DNA of 35,310 bases from Anaerolinea thermophila (GTDB taxonomy: Bacteria > Chloroflexota > Anaerolineae > Anaerolineales > UBA4823). The stretch spans positions 30,107 through 65,416 of the forward strand of contig DYGV01000001.1 in NCBI GenBank assembly GCA_020724505.1, read 5' to 3'. Of the stretch, positions 15,614 to 24,409 are shown piece after piece. The notes under the pieces were generated by a model, which did no database searches, was not told the origin of the DNA, and saw only the letters and a program-made list of their open reading frames with translations. A program made the position numbers and the translations under genes. Positions within the stretch are counted from its first letter, which is position 1. Each line of letters starts with the position of its first letter.

Positions 15614-16063
15614 GTGGAAAAAACGCTTGTTTTAGTAAAACCGGATGGGGTGCAACGCGGTTTGATCGGAGAAGTGATTTCTCGCCTGGAGCGCCGCGGA
15701 CTGCGCCTGGTCGCAGCCAAGTTTATGCAAGTCAGTCGAGAGCTGGCCGAAACCCATTATGCCATTCACAAAGGCAAAGGGTTCTATGAGGGGCTGATCA
15801 AATACATTACCTCTGCCCCGGTGATGGCGATGGTATGGGAAGGACCCAATGCGGTGGCGGCGGTGCGCCAAACGATGGGCAGCACTCGGCCTACCGATGC
15901 CGCACCCGGTACGCTGCGCCATGATTATGCTCTGGAGGTGGGGCGCAATTTAACCCATGCCTCCGACTCGCCCGAAAATGGCGATAAAGAAGTTGCCTTA
16001 TGGTTTCAACCACATGAACTGGTGCAATGGAACCGCGAGGTAGATCGCTGGATCTTCGAGTAA
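15614..16063 (+). CDS. ndk: Nucleoside diphosphate kinase
   Basis: This 149-residue enzyme transfers the gamma phosphate of ATP to nucleoside diphosphates through a phospho-histidine. The N-terminus EKTLVLVKPDGVQRGLIGEV is typical, and the C-terminal half carries MGSTRPTDAAPGTLRHDYAL (GxTxPxxAxPGTIR). The active site usually reads N-x-x-H-A-S-D, and NLTHASDS is present near 118. The start is taken as the GTG at 15614, because a GGAGG Shine-Dalgarno (15604-15608) lies five bases upstream. A GTG at 15602 would put that Shine-Dalgarno inside the gene. The length then equals the family norm. It is followed by a good intrinsic terminator at 16110-16150. Confidence 0.96.
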   Translation: MEKTLVLVKPDGVQRGLIGEVISRLERRGLRLVAAKFMQVSRELAETHYAIHKGKGFYEGLIKYITSAPVMAMVWEGPNAVAAVRQTMGSTRPTDAAPGTLRHDYALEVGRNLTHASDSPENGDKEVALWFQPHELVQWNREVDRWIFE

Positions 16064-16109
16064 TGCCGCTATTCTCGGCATTCGGATAGATTTATCGCCC
16101 CGTTATAGG

Positions 16110-16150
16110 CGTCCCACAGGTTTCTGTTAGGGTAATCTGTGGGACGTTTT
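16110..16150 (+). terminator. Intrinsic terminator after ndk
   Basis: CGTCCCACAG (16110-16119) pairs perfectly with CTGTGGGACG (16137-16146) and is followed by TTTT. A smaller hairpin AATGCCG/CGGCATT (16062-16082) overlaps the ndk stop codon. Confidence 0.75.
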
Positions 16151-16203
16151 ACGTCGAACAAGAGCAACGTATTCGGACGCTGTGTGTCCGAATAACTTTC
16201 ATC

Positions 16204-16212
16204 TGTTATAAT
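16204..16212 (+). promoter_or_regulatory. Extended -10 promoter of the radical SAM operon
   Basis: TGTTATAAT is a perfect extended -10, identical to the one at 619. It predicts a start near 16219. A 9 bp inverted repeat (TATTCGGAC/GTCCGAATA, 16170-16194) lies in the -20 to -50 interval and may be an operator or a second hairpin. No good -35 is present. Confidence 0.55.
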
Positions 16213-16234
16213 GAATGTTGTCAGAGATAAATAA

Positions 16235-16360
16235 GTGAAACTGCTCGCCTTCCTGCAAGTCATCTGGGCTCGCCTGAGTTATCTGATTGACAAACTGCAG
16301 AATGATTGGCTGAATAGATACAAAGAGGTTTTTAGCGGTGACACATCCAAACGAAATTGA
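16235..16360 (+). CDS. Possible 41-residue small protein
   Basis: A GTG at 16235 opens a 41-codon frame that starts about 16 bases after the predicted transcription start and ends at 16360, overlapping the start of the radical SAM gene. The peptide begins MKLLAFLQVIWARLSYLIDK and continues with an amphipathic, Trp/Lys/Asp-containing helix. Its codon choice (CTG, GCC, ATC, CGC) matches neighbouring genes. The Shine-Dalgarno is poor. It could be a small membrane-associated or regulatory peptide coupled to the downstream gene, or a chance frame in a 119-base leader. Confidence 0.35.
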   Translation: MKLLAFLQVIWARLSYLIDKLQNDWLNRYKEVFSGDTSKRN

Positions 16361-18275
16361 AAAATTTTTAGAACGCGTCTTGCTCAAGGTGCAAAAACCG
16401 GCGCGCTATACTGGCGGCGAGATCAACCAGGTTGTCAAGAAATGGGGCGCTGTTCGCACCCACGTTGCCCTGGTCTTTCCAGACTTGTATGACCTGGGAA
16501 TGTCTAACCTGGGGTTAGCTATACTGTATGATCTGTTGAATCAACGTTCAGATGTATTGGCTGAGCGCGCCTTTGCGCCCTGGTCAGACATGGAAGCTGC
16601 GCTGCGCCAGGCGAAACTTCCTCTATATTCGTTGGAATCCAAACACCCCCTGGCAGATTTCGACATTGTGGGGTTTTCGCTGCCTTATGAAACACTCTAC
16701 ACCAACACACTGAATATTCTGGAATTGGCAGGCATTCCTCTGTTTTCCGCTGAGCGCGAGGAGCGACATCCGTTAGTAATCGCCGGCGGTCATGCGGCGT
16801 TCAACCCTGAACCCATGCATGCTTTCATAGACGCGTTTGTGATCGGCGAAGGTGAAGATGTAATCCAGGAAATCGTGGATGCACATCAATCCTGGAAAGA
16901 CAGCGGCGCAAGCCGCCAGGAGCTGCTGATTTCGCTCTCCCAGATTTGGGGCGTTTACGTGCCATCGTTATACGAAGCCCATTATGAGGAAGACGGGGTT
17001 TTCTCTCACATCGAAAAAAAGCTCAGCGAAGCGCCCCTGCCTGTGGTCAAACGCATCGTTGCCAAGCTACCACCGCCAACCACACGTTTGATTGTGCCGT
17101 ACATTGACACAGTTCACAACCGCATTCCCATCGAAATTATGCGCGGCTGTACGCGCGGCTGCCGTTTCTGCCAAGCAGGAATGATCATGCGGCCGGTTCG
17201 CGAGCGCCCGGTAGAGCAGATCGTTCAAGCCATCGAAGATGGATTGAGAAACACCGGGTTTGAAGAGGTGGGATTGCTTTCGCTATCATCCTCGGACTAC
17301 ACGCATATTCTAGACTTGGTTACCGCGGTCAGCCAGCGCTTCGCGGGGCGAAACTTAGCCATCTCTTTGCCCTCTTTGCGCATCGAATCCTTCTCGGTGG
17401 ATTTGATGGATGCGCTCAAGGATTCACGCCGCAGCGGTTTCACCCTTGCGCCGGAAGCGGCAACAGAACGGATGCGCGAAATTATCAACAAACCGGTGAG
17501 CAGCGAAAAGTTGCTGGAGACAGCCCGGGCGATTTACGCTCGCGGCTGGCACAACATCAAGCTCTATTTCATGATCGGCCATCCATCGGAGACAATCCAG
17601 GATGTGCAAGTTATTGTTGATTTATGCAAAGCGGTCCTGGCTGAAGGTCGTAAAATCATTGGCCGCAGAGCGCAGGTCACCGCCGGCGTCAGCACTTTTA
17701 TCCCCAAACCTCACACCCCTTTCCAATGGGCGGCTTGCGACACAATGGAACAGATCCGCGCCAAACAAGCCTTGCTCAAAAAGAGTTTACGCGGCGATGG
17801 CCTCAAGTTAAATTGGAATTCCCCGGAAGATACCATGCTAGAAGCCTGGCTGTCGCGCGGCGACCGACGAATGGCTGAGGTGATTTATCAAGCCTGGAAG
17901 CGCGGGGCGCGCTTCGATGCCTGGAAAGACCATTTTCGTTACGACCTTTGGCTGGAGGCTTTTTCAGCGGTTGGGTTAGATCCAGCCTTTTATACCCACC
18001 GCGAACGCCCCTTAGACGAACCTTTCCCATGGGACCACATCAGCGCCACCGTGCGTAAGAAATTCCTCGCCGAGGATTATCTGTGGAGTATGCAGGGAAA
18101 GACGCGCATAGATTGCCGACAACGCTGTTTCGCTTGTGGTATCCTGCCCACTTTCGCGGATTTACGTCGCGCCAACCCTGGCGATGTCTGGCAATGCCCG
18201 GAGGTGAAAAGCAAGCGCATCCCAGTCGGCGAAATCGCAGTTGCCTCCGCCGATTCGATCCCAGTCAGCGGTTGA
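16338..18275 (+). CDS. TIGR03960-type B12-binding radical SAM protein
   Basis: This 645-residue protein has an N-terminal cobalamin-binding-like fold (about 30-190, with VFPDLYDLGMSNLGLAILYD and GGHAAFNPEP). A radical SAM domain has its Fe-S cluster motif CTRGCRFC at cysteines 271, 275 and 278. A C-terminal Cys-rich tail reads CRQRCFACG. This matches the TIGR03960 family, whose reaction is unknown and which is usually encoded beside a TIGR03936/DUF2344 partner, as here (21 bp downstream). The classic cobalamin-ligand histidine motif is not obvious. The start is GTG at 16338 with AGAGG upstream. The two proteins probably act as one enzyme, since they are fused in some bacteria; RNA modification is often suggested from gene context but is unproven. 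Confidence 0.92.
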   Translation: MTHPNEIEKFLERVLLKVQKPARYTGGEINQVVKKWGAVRTHVALVFPDLYDLGMSNLGLAILYDLLNQRSDVLAERAFAPWSDMEAALRQAKLPLYSLESKHPLADFDIVGFSLPYETLYTNTLNILELAGIPLFSAEREERHPLVIAGGHAAFNPEPMHAFIDAFVIGEGEDVIQEIVDAHQSWKDSGASRQELLISLSQIWGVYVPSLYEAHYEEDGVFSHIEKKLSEAPLPVVKRIVAKLPPPTTRLIVPYIDTVHNRIPIEIMRGCTRGCRFCQAGMIMRPVRERPVEQIVQAIEDGLRNTGFEEVGLLSLSSSDYTHILDLVTAVSQRFAGRNLAISLPSLRIESFSVDLMDALKDSRRSGFTLAPEAATERMREIINKPVSSEKLLETARAIYARGWHNIKLYFMIGHPSETIQDVQVIVDLCKAVLAEGRKIIGRRAQVTAGVSTFIPKPHTPFQWAACDTMEQIRAKQALLKKSLRGDGLKLNWNSPEDTMLEAWLSRGDRRMAEVIYQAWKRGARFDAWKDHFRYDLWLEAFSAVGLDPAFYTHRERPLDEPFPWDHISATVRKKFLAEDYLWSMQGKTRIDCRQRCFACGILPTFADLRRANPGDVWQCPEVKSKRIPVGEIAVASADSIPVSG

Positions 18276-18296
18276 AGCCGAGGCGATCCATCCGTT

Positions 18297-18926
18297 ATGC
18301 AACGCCTGCGTATCATATTTGCCAAGACATCTGCCATGCGCTTCACCGGGCATTTGGACTTGCACCGCGCCTGGGAGCGCGCTTTTCGCCGCGCCGAATT
18401 GCCCCTGGCTTATTCCCAGGGTTATAACCCACACCCGCGCCTCAATCTGGCTGCGGCGTTGCCTTTGGGGTTTACCAGTCAGGCGGAAATCATGGATGCC
18501 TGGCTGGAGCACACACTTCCGGTCGCCCAGGTGTGGGCTGCGTTGGAGAGCGCTCTGCCTCCTGGTATAAGCCTGTGCCAGATCGAAGAAGCAGCGCTAA
18601 ATCTGCCAGCGCTGCAAACCCAGCTCGAGGCGGCGGAATACTTGGTTACACTCTTGGATGAGCTGCCAGAGATGGCGACTCGCCTGGAAACGCTTATGAA
18701 TAGCGAACATCTGCCTCGTCGGCGACGGGGCAAAGATTATGACCTGCGCCCTTTGATCCTCAAACTGCACTCTCTACCTCCTGAGGCAGACGGATTGCAG
18801 CGGTTATTCATGCGCCTGGTTACGAAAGAAGGCGCTGCCGGACGACCAGATGAGGTCGTTGAAGCGTTGGGCGGCGCGGCAGACGCAGCGCGTGTTCACC
18901 GTCTGAGATTGATCCTATCCAGTTAG
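18297..18926 (+). CDS. TIGR03936/DUF2344 radical SAM-associated protein
   Basis: This 209-residue protein begins with QRLRIIFAKTSAMRFTGHLDLHRAWERAFRRAELPLAYSQGYNPHPR-type sequence (residues 2-48). The phrases F-T-G-H-L-D and S-x-G-x-N-P-H-P-R are the family hallmark. It follows the TIGR03960 radical SAM gene by 21 bp, the standard arrangement, and probably forms its partner subunit, perhaps for substrate binding. The ATG at 18297 lacks a strong Shine-Dalgarno. It ends 29 bp before the PrsW-like gene, so three genes may share one transcript. Confidence 0.9.
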   Translation: MQRLRIIFAKTSAMRFTGHLDLHRAWERAFRRAELPLAYSQGYNPHPRLNLAAALPLGFTSQAEIMDAWLEHTLPVAQVWAALESALPPGISLCQIEEAALNLPALQTQLEAAEYLVTLLDELPEMATRLETLMNSEHLPRRRRGKDYDLRPLILKLHSLPPEADGLQRLFMRLVTKEGAAGRPDEVVEALGGAADAARVHRLRLILSS

Positions 18927-18955
18927 TAATTGCAGAGAAAGGATTCCAGGGGAAT

Positions 18956-19945
18956 ATGGGCCTCTTTCTCTCCCTCTTTTTCGGTTTTATCCCCATGCTC
19001 TTGTTCGCCTGGTTTGTTTACTGGGTGGACCGCTATGAAAAAGAGCCGAAATTCTTATTAGGGGGTGTTTTCTTATGGGGGGCGCTGGTAGCCGCCGGCG
19101 CCGCCTTCCTGGTCAACACTTCAATGGCGTTAGGCATCTACTCAATTACGCATTCACCGGAAGCTACTGAGTTTGCAACCGGTTCGCTGGTAGCGCCCCT
19201 GGTTGAAGAGATACTCAAAGGGATGGCTGTCTTAATCGTGTTCTTGTTCGCCCGTCACGAGTTTGACTCGATCCTGGACGGCGTCATTTATGCCGCGGTT
19301 GTCGCCTTGGGCTTTGCCGCTACCGAAAACACGCTCTATATTTTCCGGGATGGTTATCTGGAATTCGGTTATGCAGGGCTGCTTTCGCTGGTCTTTATTC
19401 GCGTGGTTTTAGTGGGCTGGCAGCACCCATTTTATACCGCCTTTTTCGGCATCGGTTTGGCGGTTGCCCGACTGAGCCGCTCCAACCTGGCGCGACTGGT
19501 AGCAGCCGCCAGCGGACTGACGCTGGCAATTGTTTTTCACGCCTTGCATAATACCTTGAGTCGGTTGCTGGCGGGTTTTGGCGGTTTTATCCTCAGCTCG
19601 TTGTATGATTGGAGCGGCTGGTTCTTCATGTTCCTGTTCGTACTCTGGGCAATCTATCGCGAACAGCAATGGATAGTGCAACAACTGAGCGAAGAAGTGC
19701 AGTTAGGCAATCTCACCGCGCAACAATACCAAACTGCTTGTTCCACCTGGAGACAGAGCCTTGCCCGATTTGGCGCGCTTTTCAGCAGTCGCTTCCGAAC
19801 GACGAGCCGCTTTTATCAACTCTGCGCTGAGCTGGCTTACAAAAAACATCAACGCATGATTCTCGGAGAAGAAGGCAGAAACAGTCAAATCATCCAGGAT
19901 TTGCGCGCCGAGCTGGCGCGCCTTTCACCCCAGGCGTTAGCTTGA
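18956..19945 (+). CDS. PrsW-family intramembrane metalloprotease
   Basis: This 329-residue membrane protein has about eight hydrophobic helices up to residue 245 and a soluble C-terminal tail. The family's motifs are present: E-E-x-x-K (VEEILKG, E84-E85), E-N (ATEN, E124-N125), a helix with WQHPFYTAF (H157) and H-A-L-H-N (H195 to N199). These are the expected metal and catalytic residues of the CPBP/PrsW group. In Bacillus PrsW cleaves an anti-sigma factor, but no anti-sigma gene is nearby, so the substrate here is open. The ATG has a good AGGGGAA Shine-Dalgarno. Last gene of the radical SAM cluster, followed by the tRNA gene. Confidence 0.9.
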   Translation: MGLFLSLFFGFIPMLLFAWFVYWVDRYEKEPKFLLGGVFLWGALVAAGAAFLVNTSMALGIYSITHSPEATEFATGSLVAPLVEEILKGMAVLIVFLFARHEFDSILDGVIYAAVVALGFAATENTLYIFRDGYLEFGYAGLLSLVFIRVVLVGWQHPFYTAFFGIGLAVARLSRSNLARLVAAASGLTLAIVFHALHNTLSRLLAGFGGFILSSLYDWSGWFFMFLFVLWAIYREQQWIVQQLSEEVQLGNLTAQQYQTACSTWRQSLARFGALFSSRFRTTSRFYQLCAELAYKKHQRMILGEEGRNSQIIQDLRAELARLSPQALA

Positions 19946-19957
19946 TCCTTCGAGGGC

Positions 19958-19986
19958 TTGGTGCACCGCTGGGACTGTGGTAAAAT
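19958..19986 (+). promoter_or_regulatory. Promoter of tRNA-Arg
   Basis: TTGGTG (19958-19963), a 17 bp spacer and TAAAAT (19981-19986) lie 12 bp before the mature tRNA 5' end. Confidence 0.55.
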
Positions 19987-19998
19987 CGGGTCGCTATC

Positions 19999-20070
<72 letters not shown>

Positions 20071-20085
20071 CCTGAATTGCCAATA

Positions 20086-20094
20086 TGGTATGAT
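20086..20094 (+). promoter_or_regulatory. Extended -10 directly before the GTG at 20101 (leaderless)
   Basis: TGGTATGAT is an extended -10; six bases separate it from the GTG at 20101. The expected transcription start therefore coincides with the start codon and no Shine-Dalgarno exists. Confidence 0.6.
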
Positions 20095-20100
20095 ACATCC

Positions 20101-22458
20101 GTGAGCCGACGTTGCCTGACTTTTATTTTGGCTTTGGCAGGCTGTATCTGGTTGTCGGGGGTTCTATATAATTCTTCCACGCTGACTTCATCGCCATCTC
20201 TATTTCAATGGGCGTTATCCGACGTACGTGGTCTTGATCCCGCCGATGCGGTTCAGCCCTCCTGGGACTTGTTGAGCGTTTATTTGCGGCGAGAGAAGGA
20301 AACGCTGCGCATCCGCCTGGATCTGCTCGATCACGCTCTCCTGCCGGACTATGAACTCTATATCGCGTTGGATTACGCGCCTGGCGGAAACGTTCATCTA
20401 CCACTGGAGGCGCAAGCTGAGATCAGGTGGGATGCATTGCTGGTCATCCCTGCCAACGGTGAGATGAGCATCCTGGGGACAGACTTGCAGCCCATGCCGG
20501 AGAGCAGTCTGCTGGTGTGGCGCGACCCAACTATGGATGCAATCATGATCCACCTGAATAGCCTCGCACTGACATGGAGTTTGCCCCGCGCTCAGGTCTT
20601 TCTCTGTCCGGCTGGGGAGCGATGGATCGCCGACCAATCTTCGCCCACAGAAGGCGGGCGAAACGCATTCCAGCCGGCGCGTGTACTGATGGCGTTCACT
20701 AATGTCTATCCCGCGTACACTCCGGCAGGCGCCCTGCGCCGCTGGAATGGCGCTCACACCGGCCCGCACGGCGGCAGCCATGGCTTGGCGATCTTGCTCA
20801 GCGCGGCGCAAGCAGAGAATATCCCTGTTGCATTGATGGACCTCAGAGCGCCCGCGGCGCTCTCAGCCCTGGATACGGTCGGCGGTGTTGAGGTCGTCCG
20901 GCAAATGGTTGCTGATGGATTATTGATCTTACCTAAAAGTTCTACCTCTCTCCCCGCCAGCTATCCAGCCTCCAGTGATTTGATTCATCTGGAATCATTT
21001 CAGTCCCAGGATTGGCGGGGTTTTGGGTTGCCAGAGTCACCATTCGAGTTTACCTCCACTGGATCTATCAACCCTCATCGTTCGGCGCCGATCCTCTTTG
21101 CCCCAGACGTATCAGCGATGGACTCAATTGAGCCAACTACACCGACAGAGCTAACTTACACACACCTTCTGCAGTGGGGCAACCAGCGAATACTGCGCCT
21201 CCCGGCGAACGCCGATCCGCAACAGGCAAGCTTGAGCGGTCCGGCAATTTCGGTGAGCCAGGCGCTGATCGAAACGGCGTTGGCGACCAATCAGCCTGGC
21301 GGCGAATCCGCCCTGTTGGTGTTGGGTGGTGAGCTACCCCGTAGTGCTTGGGGCGCAGGCGGCATGGCTCAAGCCACATTCCATTATCTGCGCTCCCGAC
21401 CGTGGATCCATTTCGTGAACGCAGCCGACCTGCAGGCTTTGCCGGTGGGTGCAAGCCCGCCCGAGGCAGGAAAAACCGACCTTCAGATCAAATCGCCGGC
21501 GCCAACAACTCCCTTCCAGCCGGCGCTCAGCGATCAGCAGTTTGCCGAATTGCTCTCAGCTTTGTCCACCGCTCCAGAAAATGCGCTGCGCCAGGCTGCC
21601 TGGCAAGCATATCAAGCATTGTTTGCGCCAGTTTATCCTGCCTCTCCACAACTACCTGCCCTGCGCACGAACTATGTAAGCCTGATTTGGTCGCTGCTAC
21701 GCGCCGCCGATTGGGCGCAAACCCCTACACCGCTGGCTTCCTGCCAGGGCGACCCTGACCAAGACGGCCAAACGGAGTGCATTCTGGCTACCGAGAAATT
21801 CTACGCCCAATTCGAGATCGAGCCGGGCGGGCTGGCGTTCTTATTCAGTCGGGAAACATCGCGAAACTCTTCCATGCTTATCCACCAATGGATTGCCCCG
21901 ACGGCGCAGTTGATTACCGGCTTAAGCGACCCAGCAACCTGGGATCTAACCAGAGGTATCCTCGCCGACTCGGCGGTAATCCCCGGCGCATTCTTCGAGG
22001 CTGGTTTGGGTTACACCGCGGATCTAACGAAAGATCGCCTCTCCTTCATCTCCGCCGATGGTATGACCCAAAAGAGCTATATCCTTGGCGAGGACGGCAT
22101 CCATATTGAATATCACTCCGCCGCGGCGACTTTTCGCCGTTTGCAAGCTTCCTTTGCCCTAGATCCATGGCGCCGATTCCTTCCAGGTTGGGCAGCTCAA
22201 TATAGTTCTTCTCGCCTGGCGTCGGGCTGGCTTCTCAGTCAAACCCCCAGTGGTGAGCCAGGTTTCAACATAGAAATCCGCTGTAACGCGCCGGCAATCC
22301 TGCACAGCTTTAACGACTCGCGCCCCTGGATGAAGCGAGTGGAAGACCCCAATCGGGATTATCCACCTGGGCACTACTTGCCATTCCCTATCCTGCTCTT
22401 AGATTTGCAGATCGAGGGACAATCCAATGTAAAAGTAGATATAATGAGTTCACCTTGA
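20101..22458 (+). CDS. Large exported protein, GH57-like C-terminal region suspected
   Basis: With the GTG at 20101 the protein has 785 residues. It starts MSRRCLTFILALAGCIWLSG: basic residues, a hydrophobic core and L-A-G-C, which could be a lipobox or simply a membrane anchor. An upstream ATG (20062) lies inside the tRNA gene and is rejected. I do not recognise the family with certainty. The middle part (about 190-300) has GPHGGSHGLAILLSAAQAEN and resembles a carbohydrate-active TIM-like or deacetylase-like fold. Near 560 CQGDPDQDGQTECIL is an Asp-rich, calcium-loop-like segment followed by FYAQFEIEPGGLAFLF, a pattern I associate with the beta-sandwich regions behind GH57/GH38-like domains. 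A secreted or surface glycan-active role is inference. The hydrolase gene follows by 18 bp. Confidence 0.6.
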   Translation: MSRRCLTFILALAGCIWLSGVLYNSSTLTSSPSLFQWALSDVRGLDPADAVQPSWDLLSVYLRREKETLRIRLDLLDHALLPDYELYIALDYAPGGNVHLPLEAQAEIRWDALLVIPANGEMSILGTDLQPMPESSLLVWRDPTMDAIMIHLNSLALTWSLPRAQVFLCPAGERWIADQSSPTEGGRNAFQPARVLMAFTNVYPAYTPAGALRRWNGAHTGPHGGSHGLAILLSAAQAENIPVALMDLRAPAALSALDTVGGVEVVRQMVADGLLILPKSSTSLPASYPASSDLIHLESFQSQDWRGFGLPESPFEFTSTGSINPHRSAPILFAPDVSAMDSIEPTTPTELTYTHLLQWGNQRILRLPANADPQQASLSGPAISVSQALIETALATNQPGGESALLVLGGELPRSAWGAGGMAQATFHYLRSRPWIHFVNAADLQALPVGASPPEAGKTDLQIKSPAPTTPFQPALSDQQFAELLSALSTAPENALRQAAWQAYQALFAPVYPASPQLPALRTNYVSLIWSLLRAADWAQTPTPLASCQGDPDQDGQTECILATEKFYAQFEIEPGGLAFLFSRETSRNSSMLIHQWIAPTAQLITGLSDPATWDLTRGILADSAVIPGAFFEAGLGYTADLTKDRLSFISADGMTQKSYILGEDGIHIEYHSAAATFRRLQASFALDPWRRFLPGWAAQYSSSRLASGWLLSQTPSGEPGFNIEIRCNAPAILHSFNDSRPWMKRVEDPNRDYPPGHYLPFPILLLDLQIEGQSNVKVDIMSSP

Positions 22459-22476
22459 ACAACAACGGATTTATTT

Positions 22477-23442
22477 ATGTCAACCGAGGCCTTTGAACGC
22501 CTGTACGAGCAGCTTCAGAAGCTCTATTACAAAGAGGATTACGAAACAGCGCTGAAACTTGCCTCCGAATCGCGCAGCCGCTTTCCCGAACAGCGCGCCG
22601 CTTTGGATTATTGGCGCATGACCATGGCTGCCCGCCTGGGCAAGGCCAAACTCGCCAAACAGATCTTGAGGGAAGCCATCGAACAAGGTGAGTGGTACAG
22701 TGAACTACTCCTGCGCCGCAGCCCATCCTTTCGCTCGCTGCAGGATGACCCCGAATTTGAAAGCCTGGTTTCACGCAATCAGGAGATTGCCGAAAAAGAT
22801 CACAACACGAATTACCCGCTCTATACCTTGCGCCCTGAAAAGCGTTGCCAGAGCGGCGGAACGCCTTGCCCCCTGCTGCTCGGGTTGCATGGCAACGCAA
22901 CCACTGCACAAAGTAGTATCGCATTTTGGGCGCCGGCGGCTACAGCAGGCTGGTTGGTTGCTGCGCCGCAATCCTCGCAGGCGATCTGGAAAGACGCCTA
23001 CGTATGGGACGATCGCCAGAACGCAGGCGCAGAAATCCAGAGGCATTACCAGTCCATCCTGGATCGCTATGCCATTGATGTAAAGCGCACCGTGATCGCC
23101 GGCCACTCCACAGGCGGGGAACTCGCCATCTGGTTGGCGCTAAATCGGTCCTTCAAAGTGCGTGGATTTCTGGCAATCAGCCCGGAAACGACTTTTCTGA
23201 CCGACCCAGATGAATGGAGGCCATTACTGGATCAAGAGGCGTCAGCAGGCCTACGAGGCTGCATCCTGATTGGCGAGAAGGACACTTCGATAAATATAGA
23301 GAGCATACAGATTTTTATCGCTCAATTGGAGCAGGCCAATATACCCTGTCGCTTAGAGGTTATTCCCTTAGCAGGGCGACACTACGACCCCGTATATGAC
23401 TCAGCAGTGCTGAGCGCATTAGCCTTCATCACCGCCGAATAA
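22477..23442 (+). CDS. Alpha/beta hydrolase with helical N-terminal extension
   Basis: This 321-residue protein has a helical N-terminus of about 100 residues that reads like two degenerate TPR units (YEQLQKLYYKEDYETALKLA). An alpha/beta hydrolase domain follows. The oxyanion strand reads LLLGLHGNAT, the nucleophile elbow is GHSTGG (Ser211), and the candidate acid Asp269 (GEKDTS) and His302 (GRHYDP) complete a triad. It is similar to PHB depolymerase/feruloyl-esterase-like and phospholipase/carboxylesterase members. No signal peptide is seen, so it is probably cytoplasmic. It lies 18 bp behind the exported protein and may share its transcript. Its last 24 bp overlap the convergent gene on the other strand. 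The substrate is unknown. Confidence 0.8.
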   Translation: MSTEAFERLYEQLQKLYYKEDYETALKLASESRSRFPEQRAALDYWRMTMAARLGKAKLAKQILREAIEQGEWYSELLLRRSPSFRSLQDDPEFESLVSRNQEIAEKDHNTNYPLYTLRPEKRCQSGGTPCPLLLGLHGNATTAQSSIAFWAPAATAGWLVAAPQSSQAIWKDAYVWDDRQNAGAEIQRHYQSILDRYAIDVKRTVIAGHSTGGELAIWLALNRSFKVRGFLAISPETTFLTDPDEWRPLLDQEASAGLRGCILIGEKDTSINIESIQIFIAQLEQANIPCRLEVIPLAGRHYDPVYDSAVLSALAFITAE

Positions 23443-24381
23443 AGGACCCATTATGCCTGGCGCATCGTCAGCCCGCAGACCTCGATAGAAGATCGGAAAA
23501 ACATCGCCTGCTAATTGTGGCGGGGTGCTTATTAACATGTCGGCTGCTTCTTCAGCCTGGCGGCGCGATTCGCTGAGATTCGCTTCCACCTCATCGGCGG
23601 CGTATTCCACTAGCGACTCGACCACCGCGGCGCGCCCGCTGCGAAGCGCGATCTCTGTCGCTGCTATCCAGGGCTCGAAACCGCCCGATGCTCCGCGCTC
23701 AGCCGCATAATCCAATAATAAGCCCAGAGAACGCGCCTGACCCGCCCGCGCCAAAAAGCCGAATAATTCATAGAAAACCACCCTGCGTTCCAAAAATTCG
23801 TGCAGTTCGTTCGCCAAACGCGCATCGCCCAGATCGAGCATTGCCCAGAGCGCGCCGACGAAATTCTGCTCTGGAAGAGAACGCTGCGCTTGCCGATAAA
23901 ATGTCCAGACCAGCTCGGACCCAGCCTCCCAGTTCGCCAAACCGATAACCACGCAGCCCAGGCTTTTAGCGAAATTGTCCAGATCCTCCCAGCATTGCAT
24001 CAGAGCTAAAACACCGTCGTCGCCTCGCCAGCGCAGTTCCGTGATCAACAGAATATACAGACACTGGCGCATCTCTTCGTCATCCAGCTGAATGATTTGA
24101 CGTAGCGCGCCTACAATTGGCGACAGAGCCTCGTTGCCGAACGCGCGCATGCGCTCATGCCAGGCTTCTTTCGCCAATCCGGTGGCCTGCGGCGAAAGAT
24201 CCAATAAATCTTCCACCGATGGCGCGCGTCGGATTTTAGCAATTTTTGCTCCATCGCGCAGCCGCAGGATGGGCGCCAGACTTTCTTTTGCTCGTCGCAC
24301 CAAATCGTCGGCTGCCCGATCGTACACACGCATTCGAAACAGGGTAGCCGGGCTGGGTTGACCCGAAGCTAATTGGCTCAT
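23419..24381 (-). CDS. Hypothetical alpha-helical repeat protein
   Basis: This protein of about 320 residues is almost entirely helical, with repeated leucine-rich and alanine-rich helices (for example GALRQIIQLDDEEMRQCLYI and ARSLGLLLDYAAERGASGG). It looks like a HEAT- or ankyrin-like solenoid. No catalytic motif, membrane helix or signal peptide is evident and I do not recognise a family. The ATG at 24381 with AAGGAT before it is preferred over a TTG at 24399. It follows nadD by 28 bp and is probably the last gene of obg-nadD. Its end overlaps the convergent hydrolase gene by 24 bp. Confidence 0.65.
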   Translation of the reverse strand: MSQLASGQPSPATLFRMRVYDRAADDLVRRAKESLAPILRLRDGAKIAKIRRAPSVEDLLDLSPQATGLAKEAWHERMRAFGNEALSPIVGALRQIIQLDDEEMRQCLYILLITELRWRGDDGVLALMQCWEDLDNFAKSLGCVVIGLANWEAGSELVWTFYRQAQRSLPEQNFVGALWAMLDLGDARLANELHEFLERRVVFYELFGFLARAGQARSLGLLLDYAAERGASGGFEPWIAATEIALRSGRAAVVESLVEYAADEVEANLSESRRQAEEAADMLISTPPQLAGDVFPIFYRGLRADDAPGIMGPLFGGDEG

Positions 24382-24409
24382 ATCCTTACCTGATGGCAAG
24401 ACCCCACGC

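Noticed and set aside
22416-22445. Promoter GGGACA-18-TATAAT at the end of the exported-protein gene
   Set aside because: The -10 is perfect, but the element lies inside coding sequence, the -35 is weak and the hydrolase gene is only 18 bp downstream of the stop; cotranscription is as likely.
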